DNA of 64,000 nt, taken from NCBI RefSeq assembly GCF_023062595.1, contig NZ_JALLAN010000004.1, positions 124,001 through 188,000 of the forward strand, given 5' to 3'. This document shows, piece after piece, positions 35,527 to 43,923 of this stretch. Each line of letters opens with the position of its first letter. The first letter of the stretch is position 1. Position numbers and translations under genes: made by a program. This DNA comes from Arthrobacter rhizosphaerae. Its GTDB lineage: Bacteria > Actinomycetota > Actinomycetes > Actinomycetales > Micrococcaceae. The notes beneath the pieces are model-generated. The model was not told where the DNA came from. It made no database searches and saw nothing but the letters and a program-made list of their open reading frames with translations.

Positions 35527-35631
35527 GCCGGTTCAGAGCGTGCCGGTTCAGAGCGTGCCGGTTCTGAGCGTGCCGGTTCTGAGCGTGCCGGTTCTGACCG
35601 TGCCGGTTCAGAGCGTGCCGGTTCTGACAAT
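35527..35631. repeat. 15-base tandem repeat, seven units, upstream of sir
   Basis: Seven copies of GCCGGTTCWGAGCGT (units at 35527, 35542, 35557, 35572, 35587, 35602, 35617; the last is degraded). It lies between the chelatase stop (35647) and the sir start (35441). Because the unit is a multiple of three, it is open in several frames (SEPAR or AGSER peptides), but no start, ribosome binding site or homology supports a gene. Confidence 0.9.
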
Positions 35632-35646
35632 AAGGGGAGCTGCGCG

Positions 35647-36384
35647 TCAGGCAGGGAATTTGGCGAGGGCCGCGTCGAACCGCTCCAGGGCGATCTCGGC
35701 CACAATCGGCGACGGCAGCAGGGGCTCGGTCACCAGATCGGCGCCGGCCTTGGCCAGCTGGTCGTGGAAGTAGCCCGGCGCCAGGAGGTAGGAGGCAATA
35801 ACCACACGACCGCCGTCGTCCACGGCACCGGCGGACTCCCCCGCCCCGGCACCGCCTGCGGCTTCCGTGCGGAGCATGGCGACGGCGTCGGGCACCGACG
35901 GCTGCGCTGAGGCGCCATAGGCAGGCACGATCCTGTTGGGCCGGAGTTCGCGCAGCTGGTCGGCCAGCTCTTCCACGCTGCGTGCGGCGTGGGGGTTGGA
36001 TGACCCGGCGGCGGCCAGGACCACGGCGTCGCGATCCGTCACCCCAGCCTCGCGCAGTCGCTGATCCAGCAGGGCCGCAAGCCGCGGATCCGGCCCCAGG
36101 GGTGCGGCGGCGAGGCTCCCCTGCCGGCTCTTCACAGCCCGGGCGATATCCACCTTGACGTGGTATCCGACGCTCAGGAGCAGCGGCACCACCACGGCAG
36201 GTTCACCCTCGGGAAGTGCAGCTACAACGTCCACCAGATCAGGCTGCTGAACGTCCACGTATGATTCCCGGACATCGAGGCCCGGCCGCAGGGCTGCGAT
36301 GGCATCGCGCAGGGCGTTGACCTCTGCAGCACCCTGGGCGTTGGAAGTCCCGTGGGAACAGGCGATGAGGATCGGGGTATTCAT
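35647..36384 (-). CDS. Sirohydrochlorin chelatase (CbiX/SirB-like)
   Basis: 245 residues from the ATG at 36382-36384. Inserts Fe2+ (or Co2+) into sirohydrochlorin. Two similar halves are visible: LIACSHGTSNAQG near the start (metal-binding His10) with VVPLLLSVGYHVKVDI, and VVLAAAGSSNPHA with YLLAPGYFHDQL. Completing siroheme next to the sulfite reductase gene fits its position at the head of the sir operon region. It diverges from the YicG-like channel gene. Iron versus cobalt cannot be decided from sequence. Confidence 0.88.
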   Translation of the reverse strand: MNTPILIACSHGTSNAQGAAEVNALRDAIAALRPGLDVRESYVDVQQPDLVDVVAALPEGEPAVVVPLLLSVGYHVKVDIARAVKSRQGSLAAAPLGPDPRLAALLDQRLREAGVTDRDAVVLAAAGSSNPHAARSVEELADQLRELRPNRIVPAYGASAQPSVPDAVAMLRTEAAGGAGAGESAGAVDDGGRVVIASYLLAPGYFHDQLAKAGADLVTEPLLPSPIVAEIALERFDAALAKFPA

Positions 36385-36445
36385 AGGGCTAGCGTAACGT
36401 TGGAGCCGCCCCGTCCGCCCTTCGAAATCCACTGGATGCCGCTGC

Positions 36446-37111
36446 ATGACCTTCCCTTTTGACATCGCCCTGGTTTGGCTGGACCTCGCCGGAGTCTTCT
36501 TCTTCGCGGTGTCGGGTTCGTTGCTTGCTGCACGCAAACAGTTCGACATCGTGGGCTCCCTGCTCCTGGCTTCCCTGGTCTCGCTGGGTGGGGGCGTGAT
36601 CCGCGACATCATCCTCAACACCACTCCGGCTGCCTTCAGTAACCCTGCTTATTTGGCGCCGCCCCTGCTGGCCACCCTGCTGGTATATTTCCTGTTCTCC
36701 AGCGTCCAGCGCTTCACCTCCTTGCTTATCCTTTTCGATGCCGGCGGGCTGGCCCTGTTCTGCATCACCGGGACTTTAAAGGCCCTCTCCTTGGGGATGA
36801 ACCCCTTTGCCGCCGTGCTTCTGGGGGTCACGACGGCGGTGGGCGGGGGCCTGCTGCGCGACATTACGGCCAATGAAGTGCCGCAGCTGTTCGATCCCAA
36901 GGACATTTACGCTTTGCCCGCTTTTGCCGGCGCCACATTGACCACCATCCTGTGGGTCACAGGTTCCTTCAACGCCCTTACCGCTTCCGTTGTGGCGGCC
37001 GTTGTTTTCGCTTTCAGAGTCACCGCCTGGCGCCGTTCTTGGCACGTTCCGCTGGCCGTTCGGGGCTGGCAGCGGCTGGGCTTGGACGGCGCAGGCAGGC
37101 CTCGCGATTAG
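36446..37111 (+). CDS. Trimeric intracellular cation (TRIC) channel family protein, YicG/UPF0126
   Basis: 221 residues with seven hydrophobic segments made of two UPF0126 repeats, each carrying a glycine-rich signature: LGGGVIRDIILN (about 48-59) and VGGGLLRDITANEVP (about 132-146). Prokaryotic homologues form trimeric potassium-permeable channels; some mediate glycine uptake. It diverges from the chelatase gene and is followed 15 bases later by a small acidic protein on the same strand. Confidence 0.88.
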   Translation: MTFPFDIALVWLDLAGVFFFAVSGSLLAARKQFDIVGSLLLASLVSLGGGVIRDIILNTTPAAFSNPAYLAPPLLATLLVYFLFSSVQRFTSLLILFDAGGLALFCITGTLKALSLGMNPFAAVLLGVTTAVGGGLLRDITANEVPQLFDPKDIYALPAFAGATLTTILWVTGSFNALTASVVAAVVFAFRVTAWRRSWHVPLAVRGWQRLGLDGAGRPRD

Positions 37112-37125
37112 CTAGGATAAGAGCC

Positions 37126-37548
37126 ATGACTGACATGTTCCTCGAGAAGTTCCGTGCGCTCGTTCCGAAGTATCTCGAAGACGAATGGCAGGAAGAGGAT
37201 GGGCTGTCCCAGGAGGAGCTCGACAAAGCCCTGGCAGACCACCAATTTACGGTCCCGCTGGTGCTCCGCGAGTTCTATGAAGCTGTGGGCGGCTGTGAGG
37301 ATCTCATGGAGGCCTACCACTACTTCTGGGACCCCGAGGAACTGGAAGTCGATGATGAAGGCTTCCTGATGTTCCTTGAGGACGAGGAAGAGCAGTTCAC
37401 CTGGGGATTCCGCGTGGGCGATCTCAACGTCCCCGATCCCATTGTGTGGCGGCGCAACAACGCCCGCGGCCAATGGAAGAGCGAAGAGGGTACGTTCTCC
37501 GAGTTTGTCTTCGACATGTTCGAGTGGGCTTTCAACGACGAGGACTGA
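37126..37548 (+). CDS. Acidic hypothetical protein, possibly SMI1/KNR4-like
   Basis: 140 residues from the ATG at 37126 (AGGA upstream). Very acidic and aromatic, no membrane span. The layout (LDKALADHQFTVPLVLREFYEAVGG, then EAYHYFWDPEELEVDDEGFLMFLEDEEEQ in pieces, then WGFRVGD) recalls the SUKH/SMI1-KNR4 fold, whose members often act as immunity proteins; no toxin gene is next to it. It probably shares a transcript with the TRIC channel gene, from which it is 14 bases away. Confidence 0.65.
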   Translation: MTDMFLEKFRALVPKYLEDEWQEEDGLSQEELDKALADHQFTVPLVLREFYEAVGGCEDLMEAYHYFWDPEELEVDDEGFLMFLEDEEEQFTWGFRVGDLNVPDPIVWRRNNARGQWKSEEGTFSEFVFDMFEWAFNDED

Positions 37549-37597
37549 GTCTGGTCTGGGCGCCCTGTGACCGCCGCAGCTTTGTCCCCGACCGATT

Positions 37598-37679
37598 TGC
37601 GTAACTTATAGCGCCTACCGGGGTGGCAGCCCTTGAACTCTCGGGGCTGAAAGCAGCTGCCGAGGCCAAGAGTTACGCA
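37598..37679. repeat. Inverted repeat TGCGTAACT...AGTTACGCA
   Basis: Nine-base arms 37598-37606 and 37671-37679; the right arm covers the stop codon of the DUF559 gene. A third copy of the motif (AAGTTACGCA) lies at 38686-38695 upstream of the same gene, and a fourth at 25274-25283. Confidence 0.6.
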
Positions 37680-38524
37680 TTTACGTTGGGGAACCCGTTG
37701 AATTTCCCGCGGCGCCACAACTCGAGGACGGCCAGGACTTCGGCCACCATCTCGTCCGGTGCAAAAACGACGTCGTCATAGTAGTAACGCAGCACTAGAT
37801 AGCCACCCAGCGTGCTCCTGTTATTGCGCCGCTGGTCACGCTTGACCGATTTAGGCTCAAAATGAGTGCGGCCATCCGTTTCCACCACCAGGCATTCCTC
37901 CACGAGGAAGTCCACTTCGCCTACCCCGGGAATGAAGACGTGCCTTCGGACTCGCAATCCGGCCCTCGCAAAATGGGTATTCGCGAGCACTTCCAGCAGT
38001 GAATCGGCTCTCGGTATCAATTGATCCAATACCGCACGTACTTTTCCATTCCGGCGTCCCGTGGCCTTGGCATATAGGAAGTCGAGCGAGATGTCTCCGC
38101 GTCCCACTGCCGACTGCACAAGGACGAGGGACTCGAGCTCGGGCAGACACTGCAAGCTGTGAAGAAGCACATCCGCCAGGCCGGCCACAGGGAGCCAAGC
38201 GTGACGCTCATGCCTCGGTCTGCCATGTTCCGTGACGCCTTGGCCTGAAACAGGGTGGCTCCGGCAGAGGTGAAGCCGCGCGGCCTGCTTCAAGGTCCAC
38301 AGTCTGTAGATTTCAGCCGCCGATAGACATGTAAGCAATCCGCCATGCGCCAAGGCCTGAGCCACGTCACCGTTGCTCGAAAGCCCATAGATCCCATGGC
38401 TGACCTTGATTACCGAGCCACGATCCAGCGCCTGCCCCAGTGCCGCCCTGCCGAACCCGGAAGCACGGATTCTGGAGGCCCGGGCGGCGCCTCCATTGAG
38501 CTGCATGAATTCAACGATGTCCAC
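37673..38524 (-). CDS. DUF559 nuclease-like protein with N-terminal winged-helix (AbiEi-like)
   Basis: 283 residues. The N-terminal ~90 residues look like the DNA-binding part of AbiEi-type antitoxins (GGAARASRIRASGFGRAALGQALDRGSVIKVSHGIYGL in pieces). The C-terminus is a DUF559/very-short-patch-repair-like fold: VDFLVEECLVVETDGRTHF, RDQRRNN, GYLVLRYYYDDVVF. A catalytic D/E-xK arrangement (Asp-Phe-Leu, Glu-Thr-Asp) is suggested but not certain. No AbiEii toxin is adjacent. Such solitary genes are common in Micrococcaceae; function unknown. A second one is at 46519-47505. Confidence 0.78.
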   Translation of the reverse strand: MDIVEFMQLNGGAARASRIRASGFGRAALGQALDRGSVIKVSHGIYGLSSNGDVAQALAHGGLLTCLSAAEIYRLWTLKQAARLHLCRSHPVSGQGVTEHGRPRHERHAWLPVAGLADVLLHSLQCLPELESLVLVQSAVGRGDISLDFLYAKATGRRNGKVRAVLDQLIPRADSLLEVLANTHFARAGLRVRRHVFIPGVGEVDFLVEECLVVETDGRTHFEPKSVKRDQRRNNRSTLGGYLVLRYYYDDVVFAPDEMVAEVLAVLELWRRGKFNGFPNVNA

Positions 38525-38948
38525 TCAAGCAACAGTGAGCGGCCAGCGGCGCCTCGAAAAGAGATGCAGGCAGCTATGTGGACAATCATGGCTAGGCTCA
38601 GCGCCTGCAAGAATGCGTGACTTTTGCGGGTTCAGGACAGGTCGCACCCTGACTTTCCGCGGGCACTCGTCGTTGAGAGCGATATAAGTTACGCACTTCG
38701 GCAGCGAAGAAATGTGACACACCGTTTACACCCTGGTTAGCCAACATGACATATCTGTCATAGACTCATTCACGGATCCACTAATTGCCTCCGGTGGATC
38801 TGATGCGAACGGAGAAATGGCCCCGGTTCAGCGCAGCGGATGACGAACGATGCGCAGGGACCGGGGCTGTTCCGTTAAAGCCCCAATGAACCGCGGCGCC
38901 ACAAGCCGCGGCGCCGGAGGCCCCGAGAACCCAAGAAACAAAAACAGG
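38525..38948. other. Gene-free stretch with nested stem-loops
   Basis: 424 bases without a credible gene. It holds AAGTTACGCA (38686-38695), a small palindrome ATGACA-TATC-TGTCAT (38746-38761), a pair of arms GATCCAC/GTGGATC (near 38778 and 38798), then a long stem GCCCCGGT...ACCGGGGC (near 38822-38872) with inner GCGC pairing, and a GCGGCGCC repeat just before the prenyl synthase stop. It may be the terminator of the prenyl synthase operon or a small structured RNA. Confidence 0.5.
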
Positions 38949-40049
38949 CTAGCTGCTGCGGTCCACCACGGCGGAAGCGAAGTTGCTCAGCGAAGTCTTG
39001 ACGACGCCTTCCGGCAACGGAGCCAGGGCGGCAATTGCCTCATCAGCCCAGCGGCGCGCCACAATCCAGGATTCAACGGTGACGGGGTGTTCACGGAGGC
39101 CTGCAACTGCTTCAGCCAAAGCGGCGTCTGAGGACAGGTCGCCGTCAATGAGGTCAAGGAGGTCCACCGCCGACTGGTCGCCAGCTGAAGCAGCTTCACG
39201 GAGCAGCAGAACAGGCAGCGTGGGCACACCTTCGCGCAGGTCGGTGCCGGGCGACTTCCCGGACTTCACCTTGATGCCCGTGACATCAATGACGTCGTCG
39301 GCGAGCTGGAAAGCCACACCCACTTTTTCGCCGTATTCCACGAGCACCTGTTCGTATGCATCATCGGCACCGGCGAAGATGGCGCCGAGCTGGCCGGATG
39401 CAGCCACCAGGGAACCCGTCTTGTCCGAGATGACCGAGAGGTAGTGCTCAATGGGGTCCTCGTCAGGACGCGGTCCCACGGTCTCGTGGAGCTGGCCCAG
39501 GCAAAGCCGTTCAAAGGTGCGTGCTTGGATTCCCAGAGCGCGGGAGCCCAGTTCCGAAACCAGGATGGAGGCCCGGGCAAAGATGAGGTCGCCGGTGAGG
39601 ACAGCCACCGAGTTACCCCAGACCTCATGGGCCGTGGGAGCTCCGCGACGGAAGGGCGCCGAGTCCATGACGTCGTCGTGGTAAAGCGTGGCGAGGTGGG
39701 TCAGCTCCACCACGACGGCGGCCTGTACCACCGCGGGCAGGGAAGCGTCGCCGAGATGGGCGCAGAGCAGCGTGAGCAAGGGGCGGATCCGTTTGCCGCC
39801 GGCTTCCACCAGGTGACGCGACGTTGCGTCGGCGAGGGGATCGGAATTGGCGATGGCCTCGCGAAGCTTCTTCTCCACCCGCGCCAGGTTGGTGGTGATC
39901 GCAGGACCCAACTCAGGGTCCCCGGCGATGGCCGCGAAGCCAGCGGGCAGCTGGAGGCCCGTGGCAATGGCGGTGGTATTCAGATCGGGTTCAGAGCTCG
40001 GCAGGCCGTGTCCGGCATGCGTCCAGCTTTGGTCTGCAGAGTTGGTCAC
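38949..40049 (-). CDS. Polyprenyl diphosphate synthase for the menaquinone side chain
   Basis: 366 residues from a GTG at 40047-40049 that overlaps the menJ stop (GTGA). Trans-prenyltransferase that extends allylic diphosphates with IPP. First Asp-rich motif DDVMD (125-129), second DDVID (251-255), and the conserved GGKRIRP (84-90). Residues before the first motif are small/aliphatic, consistent with long-chain products (GrcC/IspB type). Third in a menG-menJ-prenyl synthase operon, so its product is probably the menaquinone tail. A ~40-residue N-terminal extension is not conserved. Confidence 0.92.
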   Translation of the reverse strand: MTNSADQSWTHAGHGLPSSEPDLNTTAIATGLQLPAGFAAIAGDPELGPAITTNLARVEKKLREAIANSDPLADATSRHLVEAGGKRIRPLLTLLCAHLGDASLPAVVQAAVVVELTHLATLYHDDVMDSAPFRRGAPTAHEVWGNSVAVLTGDLIFARASILVSELGSRALGIQARTFERLCLGQLHETVGPRPDEDPIEHYLSVISDKTGSLVAASGQLGAIFAGADDAYEQVLVEYGEKVGVAFQLADDVIDVTGIKVKSGKSPGTDLREGVPTLPVLLLREAASAGDQSAVDLLDLIDGDLSSDAALAEAVAGLREHPVTVESWIVARRWADEAIAALAPLPEGVVKTSLSNFASAVVDRSS

Positions 40050-41365
40050 GGGTTAACCCTAACTTTTTGTTGCGGAAACCGCTGTTTGGTGGCTAAGGGC
40101 ACGCTCGAGGTATTGGACGTTGCCGGGACCAGCGCTTCAAGCACGCGGATCACTCTGTCCTCAAACCCTTTGGCAGCCGGATCGGTGAGGTTGGCCAGCA
40201 GCCGCACCACAAATCGCATCAGCACGGGGATAGGCATACCGGTCCGCAGGGCGAGCTTCATGATGGCCGGCTTGCCGATCAGCGCGGCGAAGGCCCTGCC
40301 CAGTGTGAAGTGCGATCCCCACTGGCCGCGCACGTAGTCCGCGTACCCCGCAAGGTGGGTGTCGGCGTCGTGCGCTGAATCGGCGGAAATAATGAACTCG
40401 GCAGCGAAGCGGGCCGACTCCATGGCGTAGGAGATGCCCTCGCCGTTGAACGGCGACACCATTCCGCCGGCGTCGCCCAGCAGCAGGAGTCCCGGCGAAT
40501 AATGCGGCGTGCGGTTGAAGCCCATGGGCAGCGCCGCGCCCCGGATCTCCCCCACCTGGTTTTCCGGCGTGAAGCCCCACTCGGCGGGCATTCCGGCGGT
40601 CCATTCGCGGAGCACCTGCTTGTAGTCCAGCTTGCCGAATTCCTTGGACGAGTTCAGGATTCCGAGGCCCACGTTGGATGTGCCGTCGCCAACGCCGAAC
40701 ACCCAGCCGTAACCGGGCAGCAGTTTGCCGTCGCGGCCGGGAAGCTCAAGCCAGCCTTCCATCCAGTCGTCGTCGGTCCGCGGCGAGGTGAAGTAGGTGC
40801 GGACGGCGACGCCGAGGGGGCGGTCGTCGCGCTTGTGGATCCCGAGGGACACGGCGGTGCGGGTTGAGTTTCCGTCAGCGGCCAGTACGACGTCGGCAGT
40901 AAAGTCGCGCGACTCCCCCGTCTTCCGTCCGGACTCGTCCAGGAGTGCAGCGCGGGCGCCGATGACACGGCCGTCTTCGGCGCGAAGCGCCTCGGTGACG
41001 CTGTGACGCTCGAGGACGACGGCGCCGGCAGCCTGGGCGTGGCGGGCCAGTTCCTCGTCGAAACCTAGGCGGGTCCGGATCAGGCCGTACTGCGGAAAGT
41101 CGGAAACTTCCGGCCAGGGCAGTTCGATACTGCGGCCGCCGGCGAGGAGCCGCAGCCCCTTGTTCCGGCGCCAGCCATCCTCTTCCGAGTGCGGCAGGCC
41201 GAGTTTCTGGATCTCCCTGACAGCCCGGGGAGTCAGGCCGTCGCCGCAGACCTTTTCACGCGGGAAGCTGGTTTTCTCCAGCACCGTGACCTCGATGCCG
41301 GCCTGGGCAAGGTAATACGCAGCGGTGGATCCGGCGGGGCCTGCGCCTACTATCAGAACTTTCAC
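40046..41365 (-). CDS. menJ: Geranylgeranyl reductase family flavoprotein, likely menaquinone reductase
   Basis: 439 residues. FAD-dependent enzyme that saturates a double bond in the isoprenoid tail; mycobacterial MenJ acts on menaquinone-9. The FAD motif GAGPAGS is at 7-13, followed by KVCGDGLTPRAV and later LLGDAGGMVSPFNGEGISYAMES, the family signature. It lies six bases after menG and overlaps the prenyl synthase start, so it serves menaquinone modification. Membrane association is expected but no span is obvious. Confidence 0.9.
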   Translation of the reverse strand: MKVLIVGAGPAGSTAAYYLAQAGIEVTVLEKTSFPREKVCGDGLTPRAVREIQKLGLPHSEEDGWRRNKGLRLLAGGRSIELPWPEVSDFPQYGLIRTRLGFDEELARHAQAAGAVVLERHSVTEALRAEDGRVIGARAALLDESGRKTGESRDFTADVVLAADGNSTRTAVSLGIHKRDDRPLGVAVRTYFTSPRTDDDWMEGWLELPGRDGKLLPGYGWVFGVGDGTSNVGLGILNSSKEFGKLDYKQVLREWTAGMPAEWGFTPENQVGEIRGAALPMGFNRTPHYSPGLLLLGDAGGMVSPFNGEGISYAMESARFAAEFIISADSAHDADTHLAGYADYVRGQWGSHFTLGRAFAALIGKPAIMKLALRTGMPIPVLMRFVVRLLANLTDPAAKGFEDRVIRVLEALVPATSNTSSVPLATKQRFPQQKVRVNP

Positions 41366-41371
41366 AGAGGG

Positions 41372-42160
41372 CTAGCGCGTGCTGCGCGAAATGTTGCGTC
41401 GCAGTTTGGCAACCGGGCCGGTGTGGGCAGCGATGGCGGCAGCACCGCCGTCGGGCGTTGAATCAAGCGGTTTGTGGGCACGGTGCACTGCCACGATTCC
41501 ACCACTGAGGTTGCGGTAGGTCACCGTTTCCCAGCCAGCCTCTTGCAACCAGGCGGCGAGGTGGTCCTGGTCCGGCCAGGCGCGAATGGACTCGGCGAGG
41601 TACACGTAGGCGTCCGGGTTCGATGAAACCTTGACGGCGATCGCCGGGAGTGCGCGCATGAGGTACTCGGTGTACATGGTGCGCCACAGAGGAACCACGG
41701 GCTGCGAGAACTCGGCGATGACCAGCTTTCCACCGGGCTTGGTGACGCGGAGCATCTCGGCCAGCGCCTTCTTGGGCTCGTTGACGTTACGCAGGCCGAA
41801 GGAAATGGTGGAAGCGTCGAAGGAGTTGTCCGCGAAAGGGAGGCGGGTGGCATCGCCGGCGATGAAGTCGATATCCGGGCGGCGGCGCTTGCCTACCTTG
41901 AGCATTCCGAGGGAGAAATCGCAGGCCACCACATCAATGCCGGCGTCGGCATATGGCTCGCTTGACGTTCCGGTTCCGGCAGCCAGATCCAGCACGCGCT
42001 GGCCCGGGATGGCATCAACGGCCTCCACCACCACTTTGCGCCAACGGCGGGTCTGCCCCATCGAGAGGACATCATTGACGACGTCGTATTTGGGGGCGAC
42101 GTCGTCAAACATCGTGGCTACTTCGTCCGGACGCTTATCCAAGGATGCTCGGTTCACCAT
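41372..42160 (-). CDS. menG: Demethylmenaquinone methyltransferase
   Basis: 262 residues. SAM-dependent C-methylation of demethylmenaquinone. UbiE/MenG features: [24 protein letters not shown] start ([18 protein letters not shown]), SAM motif [44 protein letters not shown] and the C-terminal [12 protein letters not shown]. First gene of the menG-menJ-prenyl synthase operon, divergent from menF. Confidence 0.95.
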   Translation of the reverse strand: MVNRASLDKRPDEVATMFDDVAPKYDVVNDVLSMGQTRRWRKVVVEAVDAIPGQRVLDLAAGTGTSSEPYADAGIDVVACDFSLGMLKVGKRRRPDIDFIAGDATRLPFADNSFDASTISFGLRNVNEPKKALAEMLRVTKPGGKLVIAEFSQPVVPLWRTMYTEYLMRALPAIAVKVSSNPDAYVYLAESIRAWPDQDHLAAWLQEAGWETVTYRNLSGGIVAVHRAHKPLDSTPDGGAAAIAAHTGPVAKLRRNISRSTR

Positions 42161-42245
42161 GCCATTGTCTCAAATGTTAGGCGGGCCCACGAACCAACGG
42201 GGATTTGGCGGGCCTTGCGCGTTTGGATACCCGAAAATACCTAAA

Positions 42246-42263
42246 AGTACCCGAAAAGGTACT
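42246..42263. promoter_or_regulatory. Inverted repeat AGTACC-N6-GGTACT between menG and menF
   Basis: Perfect 6-6-6 dyad just upstream of menF (ATG 42275). The decamer TACCCGAAAA also occurs twice, 20 bases apart (42228-42237 and 42248-42257), i.e. two helical turns. A likely operator in the divergent menaquinone promoter region; the regulator is unknown. Confidence 0.5.
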
Positions 42264-42274
42264 CTTGACCCATC

Positions 42275-43663
42275 ATGACGAGCACGTTCCGTACATTAAC
42301 AGTCCCCCTGGACGCAGGATCAGCGCAACGGGGGCTGCCGTCATTTCTGACGCGGGACGACGTCCTCTGCTGGACCCGCCGCGAAGCAGGCCTCGTGGGT
42401 TTCGGGGAGCTCACCCGCTTCAGCGCAACCGGCCCGGACCGCTTCCTGGAAGCCGATATCTGGTGGCGCCATCTGGTGCTTGAGGCCGACGTCACCGACC
42501 TCGTTGAGTGCCCCGGCACAGGCCCGGTGGCCTTCGGCTCCTTCGCTTTCTCCAAGCTGTCAACCCACCGTTCGCGGTTGATTGTGCCCGAGATTGTGGT
42601 GGGCGTCCGGGACGGCAGGGCCTGGCTCACGCAGTTAACGTTCGACGACGTCGAGCTCACCGAAGCGGGCGCCCTCGCCGCGCTGAAGGGGTGGCTTGAA
42701 GGCTCCGAGGAGGGGCCGGGCGAGGTGCCGCTTGATGGAGGTTTGGCTGGTGGGGTGGCCCTGGGCGGGCCGCTCCTTGGTGGGGTGCCCGCGGAGCCGG
42801 GCGCCGCCGTCGTGCCCCAAACAAAGCTCGAAACCGGATCCCTCAGCGAACACGACTGGATGGCCGCCGTGGTCGCAGGAGTCGCTGAAGTGCGGACCGG
42901 AAAGCTCGAAAAACTGGTGCTGGCACGGGACATCGTGGCAACGCTGCCTGAAGGCGTCAACGCCGTCGAGATCCTTCGGCAGCTGGCCGTCAGGTACCGG
43001 GAATGCTGGACCTACGGGGTGGACGGCCTCGTCGGATCCACACCGGAAATGCTCATCCAGGTGGAGGGCCGCACGGCGCAGGCCCGCGTTCTGGCGGGGA
43101 CGCTGGACCGTCGCGATGCCGATGGCATGGAAGGCTCGCCCCTCGAATTTGCCGAGCGGGTGCTGGCCGGTTCGGAGAAGCAGCGGCATGAGCACGAGAT
43201 CGCCATCCAGTCGCTGACAAAGCAGTTGGCGCCCTTCTCTGAAGCCATGAACGCCCACAGCGAACCGTTCATCCTCGAGTTGCCTAATGTGTGGCATCTG
43301 GCCTCGGATGTGAAGGCTGAACTCACTGAGGTGGAAGGCCACGTCCCTACATGCCTTGCCCTCATCAACGCGCTCCACCCCACGGCAGCCGTGTGCGGGA
43401 CGCCCACGCTCGTGGCAGGCGCCCTGATCCGGAAGCTCGAGCACATGGACCGCGGACCGTACGCGGGACCGGTGGGCTGGCTCGACGCTGCAGGAAACGG
43501 CGAGTGGGGCATCGCTCTTCGCGGTGCTGTGATCGAGGCTCCGGATACGGTCCGCCTGTACGCCGGGTGCGGGATCGTCGAAGGCTCGCAACCCGAAGCG
43601 GAACTTGCGGAAACGTGGGCCAAATTCCGCCCGATGCTCGAGTCTCTGGGCATCAGCAGCTGA
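42275..43663 (+). CDS. menF: Isochorismate synthase
   Basis: 462 residues. Converts chorismate to isochorismate, the entry to menaquinone. Chorismate-binding fold with KLEKLVLARDIV, YGVDGLVGSTPEMLIQ, VLAGTLDRR, EHEIAIQSLTKQLAPFSEAMN and the C-terminal LHPTAAVCGTP, GPYAGPVGWLDAAGNGEWGIALRGAVI. The N-terminal ~200 residues are less conserved and include an Ala/Gly/Pro-rich loop (about 150-180). MenF and salicylate-type enzymes are alike; the divergent menG and nearby menD support menaquinone. Confidence 0.93.
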   Translation: MTSTFRTLTVPLDAGSAQRGLPSFLTRDDVLCWTRREAGLVGFGELTRFSATGPDRFLEADIWWRHLVLEADVTDLVECPGTGPVAFGSFAFSKLSTHRSRLIVPEIVVGVRDGRAWLTQLTFDDVELTEAGALAALKGWLEGSEEGPGEVPLDGGLAGGVALGGPLLGGVPAEPGAAVVPQTKLETGSLSEHDWMAAVVAGVAEVRTGKLEKLVLARDIVATLPEGVNAVEILRQLAVRYRECWTYGVDGLVGSTPEMLIQVEGRTAQARVLAGTLDRRDADGMEGSPLEFAERVLAGSEKQRHEHEIAIQSLTKQLAPFSEAMNAHSEPFILELPNVWHLASDVKAELTEVEGHVPTCLALINALHPTAAVCGTPTLVAGALIRKLEHMDRGPYAGPVGWLDAAGNGEWGIALRGAVIEAPDTVRLYAGCGIVEGSQPEAELAETWAKFRPMLESLGISS

Positions 43664-43810
43664 CTGCAGGCCGTCTGCGTTGCAGCATCGCGGCATCTGG
43701 TCCATCAGTCCAGCCTTTGGCGTCCGGCTGGACCAGTCCGGAAGCCAGGCCCGACGGTGCAGTCCGGGATCCGAGACACCCTTCCTCAAAACAGGCTTGT
43801 GTTTTGTGCT

Positions 43811-43829
43811 CCAATAGTTATCCAATAGT
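43811..43829. promoter_or_regulatory. Direct repeat CCAATAGT upstream of amino acid transporter
   Basis: CCAATAGT at 43811-43818 and 43822-43829, 11 bases apart (one helical turn), in the 260-base gap before the binding-protein gene. TACACT near 43871 is a possible -10 hexamer. Candidate operator only. Confidence 0.3.
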
Positions 43830-43923
43830 GAAACAAAGTTTCCTGTGACGCACATCTCTCTTTCAGCGGATACACTATTAGCCGTCTCAGAACACATCCC
43901 CTGCAACAAAAGGTAAGAAAACT

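Noticed and set aside
35496..35705. Small protein with SEPAR repeats
   Set aside because: The reading comes from a 15-base tandem repeat that is open in several frames; no start context or homology.
37673..38524. Complete AbiE toxin-antitoxin system
   Set aside because: No AbiEii nucleotidyltransferase gene on either side; only the AbiEi-like/DUF559 gene is present.
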